Origin: Perognathus longimembris pacificus
Taxonomy: Eukaryota > Chordata > Mammalia > Rodentia > Heteromyidae
Reading direction: 5' to 3'
Assembly: GCF_023159225.1 (NCBI RefSeq)
Contig: NC_063167.1
Location: forward strand, 70,495,798-70,559,797
DNA length: 64,000 nt
In this document: one piece after another, positions 55,072 through 64,000 of the stretch
Position numbering within the stretch: the stretch's first letter is position 1
Layout of the letters: every line of letters starts with the position of its first letter
Notes under the pieces: model-generated
What the model was told of the DNA's origin: nothing
Seen by the model: only the letters and a program-made list of their open reading frames with translations
Databases searched by the model: none
Translations under genes and position numbers: made by a program

Positions 55072-55335
55072 TGTGTATGTGTGTGTTTGCGTGCGTGTGT
55101 GTGTGTGTGCGTGCGTGTGTGCTGGTACTGGGTATTGAACTCAGAGCCTTGTGCAGTCTTTTGCTCAAGACTAACATAACACTCTACCACTTGAGCCACA
55201 CCTCCACTTTTGGCTTTTTGCTAATAATTGGAGATGAATCTCATGGACTTCCCTGCCTGGGCTGGCTTTGAACCATGATCCTTAGATCTCAGTCTCCTGA
55301 TTAGCCGAATTACAGGTATGAGGTACCTTGTCCTG
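55072..55335 (-). repeat. GT tract plus type 1 SINE, minus strand
   Basis: GT with GC interruptions (55072-55120) precedes a reversed type 1 SINE (55121-55335: 'cttgagccacacctccactt', 'gctggctttgaaccatgatc'). Confidence 0.87.
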
Positions 55336-56035
55336 TTGCCAGCACCATTTCTTTTTTACTTAACGTAGCTGGATAGACATTTCTGTGTCCACCATTCCCA
55401 TCCTCCCCCTAGCTGGAGTGCAAGAGGGTGGTGTTCTAAGGGTGTGGTGCTCCCCAACTGCTGCCTCCAGGGCTTGGGGTGGTCCCAGCCACTCCGCTCA
55501 GTGATCAGCACCACCATGAATGAAGGAGCAGCCTTCACATTTTCTGATCAAACCCCATACTCCTTGTCCCCCTTAGCCTCTCACTTCCAGCCAGGCATTG
55601 GAAGTCAGAGCAGACACAAAGTTGACCAGAATGCAAGGCAGTCTGGGATTGAAAACCAGACCAGTCAGTTCTCCAAGGCTATGTTTTTACACAGCACAGT
55701 TTCGGCCTGCTTGAACAGATGACGTCAAGGCTGGGGCTGTCTGCAGAGCACAGCTGCTCACCAGCACGCTTAGCCCATGAGCACGCTGAAGAAAACCTCC
55801 CTGCAGGTAAGCCACCTTGGCATCGTGTTCCCAGAGGACCTGGTGCTTACCACTGAAACCATCCTTTTGACGACTGTATACTATCCAACTCTATGAATAT
55901 ACTAAAACAATATATTAGAACATATACAATAGAATATACAAACCATATGTGATATGTTATATATAATTCATATCATCATATAATACTTTATGTAAGGATA
56001 ATATATTAAATGCCATGTGGCATACTCATATAATT
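55336..56035. other. Intergenic; AT-rich segment
   Basis: SINE-free DNA. 55880-56020 is very AT-rich with short TATA/ATAT runs. No gene signal. Confidence 0.5.
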
Positions 56036-56250
56036 GACCACCCATTACTTTCAGATTTTGCCATTGTGAGAAATACTATTGCAAACATCCCCACACATAC
56101 TGATGTGTTTTGAACATGTCTAGGAATGCAATGACTGCTTTGAAGAGTTGGTACACATTCACACAGCATCCTGGGGATTCTTAATTTTTCCTAATTAAAT
56201 GCTATAAAATATATTTCATTGTGAATTTGATAGGTGTTTGCCTCAGGCTA
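56036..56250 (-). repeat. Possible ancient L1 fragment, minus strand
   Basis: 'gccattgtgagaaatactat', 'tgcaaacatccccacacata' and 'gaatttgataggtgtttgcc' follow the order of the L1 3' region seen (in younger form) at 61.3-61.6 kb. It is very diverged. Confidence 0.45.
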
Positions 56251-56367
56251 AATGTCATATTTATTTCTTTTTCCAAAAAAACTTAATGTCATTTATTAAA
56301 ATTCTTTTGGGATGTATAAAGGAGTTATTAATATGTGCATCATTATAAACCCATCAATTCATGTATT

Positions 56368-56585
56368 AAAAATAGCCAAGTATAGGTGGCTCACGCCTGT
56401 AACCCTAACTACTCAGGAGGCTGAGATGTGAGGATGGTGGTCCCAAGCCAGCCCAGGAAGAAAAGCCCATAAGACACTCATCTCCAATTAACCAGCAAAA
56501 CACCACAAGTGGAGATGTGGCTCAAGTGATAAGTTGTTATCCTGGGCCAAAATAGCTCAGGGACCCGGTACTAGAACAAAAAACA
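56368..56585 (+). repeat. Type 1 SINE, plus strand
   Basis: 'ggtggctcacgcctgtaacc', 'gaggctgagatgtgaggatg' and 'ggagatgtggctcaagtgat' mark a moderately diverged copy. Confidence 0.85.
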
Positions 56586-57865
56586 ATTCTAATTTAAAAA
56601 TAAATAGAAGTGTTGTTCTTGTTATAGATTTATCTGGAGTTTGCTTCGTATGTAGAGTGAACTGAAGAACTGAGCTCTTGCTCCTCCGTTTGGAAGGACT
56701 GGGTCCTCTCTCCTCCCTGTGGGAGGACTGAGTTCTCCTCTCCCGGTGGGAGGGCTGAGTCCTCCCCCCTCCCCTCGGAAGGACTGAGCCCTCCCTCCAC
56801 ATGACCACTTGCTGTCTTATGCCACTGTAGGCTGTGGTCCTGGGGAGCTGGGGTCCTCTCACTGTGAAGCTGCCTCTCCTAAGCAGGCCACAGGCCCTGC
56901 TCTCTGGGCCCAGCAGCCCCTACCCTGGTGGCGCTCTTCTGACCTCCTGGCTCCCCTCTGCCCCTCCGCTTCCCATGTCACCGCTCAGGTCTCCCCACCC
57001 CCCCAACTCCCATGGCATGTGTTGGGATTCTTACTGGAGAATTGCTGGAGGTGAAGTTTCTAAGAAAACATAACACTATCATCAAGGCTGTCAACCTGGA
57101 GCCCGGTGTGTCTGTGTAGATGGAGCTGTTTGTCATGATCTCAATATAGCTGTATCGATAGACAGACAGATGATAGATACAAATTTATGAAGATGTTTTG
57201 TTCATTCTCTCACTAAGTACCTGATGGGGTGTGTGTGTGCAATCGCTACTAGATTAAGAATACAGAACATAATGACTCTGGTAGAAAGTACTTACTGAGG
57301 GTTTCACTGTTCATGTACTGCGCCCACATGAGTTGGCCATGGTGCTGAACTCTTGCCTGTGCTTCCTCTCTTATCTGGCAGGAGAAGGTAGGCACCACAT
57401 GTGGGAGATGGAGTCCGCGATTACACAGCTGGGCGGGGACTTCCCTCAGCCCCCAGCCCCTCGCACTGCCCAGAGCAAGACCCAGTGTTGCTCTCTGTGC
57501 CTTGAACACAGCGAAACCAACACACCAACCCTGTGGCCATTTTTCTGCCCTGGCTGCTTTCCCAAGTGGGGTCTCTTCACACGCATGGACTCTCCCTGAG
57601 GCTTAGATTAGCGTTGATAGAAGATACACACATGGAGGCCAGTCCCCACTGTCTGCTTGATAACCGGGCCTCGCCAGGAATTCTTGCTTTCTCCTCAGGC
57701 AGGCTTCAATCAGGATACACATTTTCTTCCAACATTTGCTGATAGGTACACAGGTGTATTTTGTTTTATTGTATAGTGAAATCCGAGCTTATCCAGTTTT
57801 GTAACCTAAGTCAACACAAGCTGGCTGTCTTTAAGGTCTTTGCATTTGTTTTTCAACAATGGATA
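56586..57865. other. Intergenic, no recognised feature
   Basis: A short purine/pyrimidine tandem of 'gggaggactgagtcctc'-like units is seen at 56690-56800. A GATA-like tract lies at 57150-57180. No gene signal. Confidence 0.5.
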
Positions 57866-58086
57866 CTTTTTGGTTTATTTTTGGGGCAGGACCAGGATAT
57901 GAACTCAGGGACTCAAGCTTACTAGGCTGGCGTTCTGCCACTCAAGCCACGATGCTGCTTCCAGATTTTTATTGGTGAACTGGAGTCAGAGTCTTCTGGA
58001 TTTCTCTGCTCAGGTTATCTTTGAACCCAGATCCTCAGATTTCAGTTTTCTGAACAGCTAGGAGTGCAGGCCAGAGCCGCTAGCCT
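57866..58086 (-). repeat. Type 1 SINE, minus strand, diverged
   Basis: 'gccactcaagccacgatgct', 'gatcctcagatttcagtttt' and 'agctaggagtgcaggccaga' mark the element. Confidence 0.78.
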
Positions 58087-59445
58087 TTGGCTTTGACTGA
58101 ATCTTGATGCTAAAGTTGACTCTTGCTTGCTTCCTTCCTTCCTTTTTTAAAGGAAAGAACAGCAACGAGAAGATTTTCTAGTGGAGAACTTGTCCCCAAG
58201 CCCGGCTGATGGGCTGCAAAGCATGTGTGAGGACGTGGTTACACTTAGAAGCACTCAGCACAGCTAAGTGGCCCACACCTCCTGCTTCCACATTTGAGGG
58301 TCTCCCGGACCCTAGGGCTTAGGTGCCAGAGGCGAAGGCAGACTCAGATGGCTCCCCTATCACAACCCAGTCAGCTTTCGGTCAGCACCGATCCAGCCAG
58401 GAGGGCTGCAGAGCAGGTCAACATGAGGTCTGCCCACCCACAGGCTGAGGGCCTCCCACCCCTTCTCTCCCAGCATGCTGTGCACACGGGCCACATCACA
58501 CCCTGGAGCCCACTGGGGACAAGGCCCCCAGGACTCACAGAAGCCACAACAAAAACTGAGTTTCTAGTTATGTTTGGCGCAGGACAAAAACAACATTTAT
58601 TTATAGACACCAGTATTGTTATTGGCACAGTAGGAGAAGACAAAGAAACAAATCCTTTCTGTGTTCCTTCTGAGACTGAAAAATCACAGCATCTAGACCA
58701 TGTTCTTTGTCCTTGTGGTCTCCAAGAAGGAGGCCCACAGACACAGAAGAAGTAAACCAGAAAGATCCACTCAAGGGAAGCTGAGCAGAGCTCCTCCAGT
58801 CAGGACAGTCCTAAGGGAGAGCACCGTCTGAGGTGTGTGGCGCAGGGTTCACGAGGGTCTCCAGGAGAAAGCCATGGGAGTCCAAGACCCCTGGACAGCC
58901 CATGGCCTTGTCAGCCCCAGCTCCGGTGCAGGCCACAGGCAGGCGGCACAGCTCTCTACATGGCCTGCAGCCCCTGAGTGGGCATCCATTCCTGCACGCC
59001 TCTGGGATCCACGCAGTCTGCTGTTCACACGTGAGTATTCCAGGAGCAATGGCCAGAATGTGATGTCTGGGGCCATGTGGGATTCCCAGGGCCTGGTGAT
59101 GTGGTGTGGGGTCTGCCCATGGGATTCTCAGGGCCTGGGGACGTGGTGTGAGGGTTGTGAGGCAGTTAGATAGAGGGCAGGAAGCCAGCACTGTGCAAGC
59201 TCGTGCCCTTTCTATGAGGGGGCAGCAGGCTGGCTTTTCCATGCCATGTGGACACAGTGTGTTTGGACAGCAACCCCACATTTGAGGGGCAATTCAGCCC
59301 CTCTCTGTGGAGCGGGGAGGCCAGGGTTAACCGGGGCCAGCGTGCCAAGGGAGGCCGCGAGCCGGGCTGCTGCAGGCAGAGCCTGCTGATGGTTCATGCT
59401 GATCTCAGAAAGGCCCTTCCTCGCCACAGGCGTCTGGCTTCCGCC
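58087..59445. other. Intergenic, no recognised feature
   Basis: SINE-free single-copy DNA. A short local duplication occurs at 59075-59155 ('gggattcccagggcctggtg' and 'gggattctcagggcctgggg'). Open frames up to 156 codons lack any recognised domain. Confidence 0.5.
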
Positions 59446-59447
59446 GC

Positions 59448-59640
59448 GCCTTGTTAAACATTTTTATTAATGTCTTGGATGAAGACGTTGATGGCCCAGT
59501 GATAAAATTTGTGGGTGACACAAAGCTGGAAAGGGCTGGCTTAAACGAAGGACAGCCGGCGTTGCAATGCAGAATAGATTTGACAAAAACAGTGGACCAG
59601 ATCTAACAAGATGGCACATAGTTAACATAAACGAGTGGTG
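59448..59640 (+). repeat. CR1/L3-like LINE reverse-transcriptase fragment
   Basis: Reading from 59451, the plus strand gives LLNIFINVLDEDVDG, then KFVGDTKLERAG and ALQCRIDL before a stop at about 59604. This follows the CR1/L3 RT segment (…LFNIFINDLDEG…KFADDTKL…ALQRDLDR…), including the catalytic FADD box, here changed to FVGD. Mammalian CR1/L3 elements have been inactive for well over 100 million years, so this is an ancient relic, possibly longer on either side. Confidence 0.7.
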
Positions 59641-59928
59641 GGGGGGATGCACAGCAGATGGGGAGACGCTGGAAGGGCCCTTGGGGAGAACCCTAGAGAC
59701 GTTTCAGCCGGCACTGAGTTCAAATGCACCTGTGTGTGCTGTGCGCTTGGTGTGTAGAGCACGAAGCGGGGGACAGCCCTGTCCTCCAGAGCTGACACCC
59801 ACCTTGGCCGGCACCATAGCAGAGGCCCTGGACCCCTGCCCATCTTCCAATAATGAGCTTGGGTCATTCCTCCCTGGGGACAGGGGGGCGAGTTTGCCCA
59901 TGAAGCAAGCTACAAAAAAGTGTTTTGG
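59641..59928. other. Intergenic, possible further LINE remnant
   Basis: Sequence after the RT fragment has no clear match. The last bases (aaaaaagtgttttggg, 59914-59929) are the target site of the next SINE. Confidence 0.4.
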
Positions 59929-59929
59929 G

Positions 59930-60134
59930 GGGGCTGGGGATATAGCCTAGTGGCAAGAGTGCCTGCCTCGGATACACGAGGCCCTAGGTTCAATTCCCCA
60001 GCACCACATATACAGAAAACGGCCAGAAGCGGCACTGTGGCTCAAGAGGCAGAGTGCTAGCCTTGAGCGGGAAGAAGCCAGGGACAGTGCTCAGGCCCTG
60101 AGTCCAAGGCCCAGGACTGGCCCAAAAAAAAAAA
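59930..60134 (+). mobile_element. Type 2 SINE with target-site duplication
   Basis: It is almost identical to the copy at 556-757 ('gggctggggatatagcctag', 'aggttcaattccccagcacc', 'gagcgggaagaagccaggga'). 'aaaaagtgttttggg' flanks both ends (about 59915-59929 and 60133-60149). Confidence 0.93.
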
Positions 60135-60164
60135 AAAGTGTTTTGGGATATCAGCAAGTCTGGA

Positions 60165-60262
60165 CTTTGGGGATTGGAGGTGTGGTGTGAGTGGCAGAGC
60201 TCTAGTCTTGAGCCAAAAAGCCAAGTGAGATGAGAGTACAAGGCCTCAGACACACTGGAAGG
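60165..60262 (+). repeat. Type 1 SINE tail, plus strand
   Basis: Only the ID-like 3' part ('ggaggtgtggtgtgagtggc' to 'caaggcctcagacac') is present. Confidence 0.65.
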
Positions 60263-60292
60263 ATTAAAAGAAAGAAGAAAACACACCAGAGG

Positions 60293-60538
60293 CAGGCACC
60301 TGTGGCTTCCACCTGTAATCCTAGCTACTCAGGAGACTGAAATCTGAGGATCCCAGTTTGAAGCCAGCCTGAGCAGGAAAGTCCTTGAGACTCTATGTCC
60401 AACTAACTAAGCAAAAAAGCAGATGGAAAAGCTGTAGCTCAAGAGGCAGGGTGTCAGCTTTGAGCAAAAATTAAAAAAAAAGAAGAGCCTGAAGCTCTGA
60501 GTTCAAGCCCTTATGCTGATATACACAAAAGAACAAAA
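60293..60538 (+). repeat. Type 1 SINE, plus strand
   Basis: 'cacctgtaatcctagctact', 'gaaatctgaggatcccagtt' and 'aaaagctgtagctcaagagg' give a full-length diverged copy. Confidence 0.85.
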
Positions 60539-60666
60539 CGTACATGCATGTCTGGAGGGGAAAACCAGAAGACAGGGAGGGAAGAGGTGACAATGCCCCC
60601 AAAGAAAGGTACTCATTACCTGACTTAGGTAACAGTAACCTTCATAATAATGATCAGAAATGTTTT

Positions 60667-61870
60667 TTTAATTAAATTTTATTGACAAGGTGTTGTGCAA
60701 AGGGGGTACAGTTATATAATAAGGCAGTGAATACATTTCATGTGATATCTTAGACCCTCATTTTTCTTTACTTTCCCTAGATCAGGTAGGCATATATATA
60801 ATATTCAGTGTACCAAAATCATATACAGTAACCACTTGGGTACGCCACAGGAAATTCACCTAGAACTTTAAAGGTATCATCAACAATAGAATCCTCCTGT
60901 GTCCTTCTCTTGGAGTTGTTTTTGCTTATCCTTGTCTTATATGATCATGTGTACATAGCTGTTGAGCTATTGTGATCCACTGATAGGTCTATTCTAGACC
61001 TTTTTATGTTTAGCAGTTGTTTGGTTTTAAATATATAATGTAAAGTCGCTGACCCAAACATGTGGAAATACCATTTGAAAAGAAGTTGGTTATTTTGCAG
61101 ACCTGGTCTCTACTGTCCTCCTCCTTCCCTAACAGTCATATATCAAAGAAGCCATGCCCCTTTGTTCTCTGTGTTCTCGGCTTGTCTCACTCAACATTAT
61201 TTGTTCAGTTCTGACCCTTTCCCTGCGAATACCAATATTTTATCATTTCTAATCGCTATGTAGTATTCCACTGTGTACAGGTAACACATTTTTTTAATCC
61301 ATTCATCTGTAGTGGGGCATCTGGGTTGTTTCCATATTTTGGCTATTGTGAATTGTGCAGCAATAAACATGGATGTGCAAATGTCTTTATGATATCTTGA
61401 GACCTGTTGTTCAGGATAGATGCCTAGGAGTGGTATGGCTGGGTCATAGGGTATGTCTATGCTGAGCTTTTTAAGGAACTTCCATACTGTTCTCCAAAGT
61501 GGTTGTACTAATTTGCACTCCCACCAACAGTGGAGAAGGGTTCCTCTTTCCCCGCATCCCCTCCAGCATTTGTTGTTGCCTGAGTTCAGAGTATAGGCCA
61601 TTCTAACTGGGGTGAGGTGGTATCTCAGGGTTGTTTTTATTTGCATTTCCTTTACTACCAGGGATGTTGAACATTTCCTCATATGTTTCTTTGCCATTTT
61701 TATCTCTTCTCCTGTGAAGTCTCTCTTTAGCTCCTTTGCCCATTTAATAATTGGTTTACTGGGTTTGGAGGGGGTTAGTTTTTGAGTTCTCTGTAGATGA
61801 CGGATATTAGGCCTTTGTCTGTTGCTGTGCTAGTGAAGATCCTTTCCCATATGGTTGGCTGTCTTTCTAG
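60667..61870 (-). mobile_element. 5'-truncated L1 with 13-bp target-site duplication
   Basis: This 1.2-kb LINE-1 lies on minus: the C-terminal part of ORF2 (frame visible at 61197-61697, passing through [19 protein letters not shown] and [15 protein letters not shown]) and the 3' UTR ending in the poly(A) at 60667. It is about 150 bp longer at the 5' side than the copy at 30.2 kb, and where the two overlap they are very similar. The Trp lost there is intact here. 'tcagaaatgtttt' flanks it at 60654-60666 and 61871-61883. It lacks ORF1, endonuclease and RT core, so it is inactive. Confidence 0.95.
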
Positions 61871-61883
61871 TCAGAAATGTTTT

Positions 61884-64000
61884 AAACCACCCATGTCTAC
61901 TGCCCTGTAGGATTGAAGTCCCATCCTTGGCCCGTCACTGACAGTTTTGACACTGTCAGGGTTGTATAGACAGGTAATGGTCTCTCCCTCTGCCGCCTCC
62001 TCCCACAGCCTCTCTCCTCCATTTTATGGCACCGTGGGGAGGGAAGATGGCCACAGGAGTCACCCTTGCAATGAGGGCTAGAAGAGGAGCAAGCAAGGAG
62101 CAGGGGACATGTGCCATCAGGAAGCTGCTTCACAGGATCAGTAATGCATAATCTTTGGTTCACCTTCCATCTTCCAAAATTCTAAAGTGTTCTGTTTGTT
62201 TGTGGGTTTTTTATCATTGCCTTAAACAAAGGTCTGGGGATGGTGGCCACACATAGATTTTTCTCTTTTAATTATGGCCTCCCACAGGAAGAGAAGAAAC
62301 AATGGTGGTCTTGGTGTAGCCAAGGCAGGCAGGTAAGGCTGGGCCTAATGAGCCGGCGCCAGGCACTGTGGGGAGACAGGCAGGGGGTGGACTCAGGCCA
62401 CAGCTCCTTCTTTCCACAAGGAGGGCCGCCCGCACCATCTCCATCATGCCGGCCAGGGAAGATATATTCCTTTCTCCCTTTATCCTCTCTCCTCCCTTAT
62501 CGTTTAAGCGTATTGAGTCACAGTGGGCACGCATAGTGGGCACCGCCTTGGCATGAGATGGCACAGAGCGCATTGCAGGCTGCCCTGGCTTTCTTCTTTC
62601 CTTCTCTTCCCCCGTCTCCTTGTTAGACTGGAAAGCCTTTCCTGACATCCTCATTTGTTCTGTGTGTAATAGCACGGGATCTCTCCGAGCCCGCAGCACC
62701 TGCGCCACGCCGAGCGCTCCAAGCCAGACGAGCCGGCGCATAATTGTGCCTGAACGAACAGGCAGGGGAGGATGCTGGAGATAGGACGGAAGACAGGAAC
62801 AAAACACACTGTGCCATCTGGCGCTGACCTTTGTGAGTGTGTGAGCGTGACACTAAACACTGAGGTATGTGGGGTGAACACATCCGTTTCTGGAGAAGAA
62901 CCGACTGTGGACTGATCAATGAATTTTTCAGACTCCCTCATCCTTCCTCCTACCCCCAGATGATCATGCTGGGTGTGGGTGCTGCTTTCTCCCCCCTGTG
63001 CCATGGGGGCCTCCAGGGTGCTCTGTGCACACAGGACGCTCCGGTGCCTCTCCTTCCTGGCCCCGGGCTCAGGGGATGACGCCTACTTGGAAGATGCTGC
63101 AAGCCACCCCTGTGTGGAGAAGTTCCTAGGTACTGACTGGCCTTCCAGAACATTAAAAATAACAACTGACGTGGGCAGCGCCTGGTACTTGGGCTGCACA
63201 TCTGTCAATGACTCCTGGAGGTTAGTCTCTCTCAGCCCCTGTGCAGCTGAAACCCGCTGGGATTAGGTCACAGTCCCAGGGACCCAGTCTGATTTGTCAA
63301 GACTCTGTTCACCCCAAAACACCCTGTCTGTCCCTCCCTGTGTCCTTGCGGCAGAGAGCCCGCGCCTCAGGATGTCAGAGCCCTGGAGCTCGGAGCTCGA
63401 GGGAGACCTTGCATGGAGCTCAGGGCCCAGGTGGCTGTGGCCCTGTAGAGTCTCAGTTCTGGGGTTCAGCAAAGGCGAGAGGCACGTGGGGCTCACATGG
63501 AGAACTTCCTAGCCGAACTCCCACCCTGACCCCACTTTGGGGCTTAAACCACAGCTTCCCTCTCTGCTTCCTGCCTCTCTGTCTCTCTCTCCATTCTTTA
63601 CCTCTTCCAGCCCTCTTGAGGGAAAGGAAGGGGAGCTGCTAGGTAAGTAGGGGTAGAAATTGGTGCACTTATCAAGTGGCCCAGCAGGGTGCTTCTTGTT
63701 CCCATGTGCCTTGGCTCCTGTTCAAAATGGCTTTGCTTCTCCCCATAATGCCTGGGCTCCCACTCAGAGCACTAGGTCAAGAGTGAGAAGAGGCCTGAGC
63801 CACAGCAATGGCAGAGACCAGTGAGGGACCCATGCAGACACGTGGACCCTCACTGACCAATCCTGTCCTCAAGTGGGTGGAGGTGAGCACAGCATGAAGG
63901 CCCTTCCTGGATGTCAATGGACTCCTCTCTAGGAAGAGTCTCAGCTCCGGCTGTCCGCACACTTGCTGCTCTTTGTTTCATTCCTCCTTCTCTTCATCTT
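61884..64000. other. Intergenic to window end, no recognised feature
   Basis: SINE-free single-copy DNA. A short CpG-dense patch (62670-62750) includes a CACCTG E-box and a TAATTG word and may be regulatory. Open frames up to 179 codons show no recognised domain. No exon of a further gene is identified. Confidence 0.5.

Noticed and set aside
62268..62807. 179-codon minus frame near the right end
   Set aside because: No recognisable domain or conserved start, and the sequence shows no exon-like boundaries.

Overview
The window is mammalian nuclear DNA, and the repeats point to a rodent. Two protein genes are recognisable, both on the minus strand: the 5' part of CASQ2 (cardiac calsequestrin; exons 3, 2 and 1 at 193-293, 1433-1517 and 7064-7297) and the whole of NHLH2 (HEN2, a neuronal bHLH factor; CDS 44210-44620). 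From memory, CASQ2 and NHLH2 are neighbours in the same relative orientation on human 1p13.1, so this looks like a conserved syntenic block, with about 35 kb between the CASQ2 start and the NHLH2 3' end.

Layout: 1-7.3 kb, CASQ2 exons and introns; 7.3-7.6 kb, CASQ2 5' UTR and candidate promoter with a consensus MEF2 site; 7.6-42.7 kb, intergenic DNA dense in SINEs, microsatellites and minisatellites, with one truncated L1 and one solo LTR; 42.7-47.05 kb, NHLH2 (long AT-rich 3' UTR with two poly(A) signals, single coding exon, CpG island, probable noncoding exon 1 and promoter); 47.05-64 kb, intergenic DNA upstream of NHLH2 with more SINEs, a 20-bp minisatellite, an ancient CR1/L3-like reverse-transcriptase fragment and a second truncated L1. 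The two genes are not expected to act in one pathway (cardiac SR calcium storage versus hypothalamic/neuronal transcription); they are simply neighbours.

Two abundant SINE types share one 3' tail. Type 1 has a 7SL/B1-like head, and type 2 has an ID/tRNA-like head with a clear B box. Both continue into the same roughly 100-bp tail containing 'ctgtggctcaagtgg'. This composite structure suggests a rodent outside the mouse/rat lineage, possibly Geomyoidea/Castorimorpha (compare the published Geo, IDL-Geo and B1-dID families). That taxonomic guess is tentative.

I found no bacterial-type system, CRISPR array, or new protein-coding gene. The long open frames at 13.5-14.1, 19.6-20.7, 36.0-36.6 and 52.5-53.2 kb are readings of tandem repeats. 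The most interesting structures are: an approximately 0.8-kb, nearly identical interspersed duplication (22.2-23.0 and 34.1-35.0 kb) whose copy B is embedded in a SINE; an IAP-like solo LTR inside another SINE; a CA microsatellite lying directly on the CASQ2 exon 1 splice donor; and a perfect 16-bp inverted repeat at 53.95 kb.
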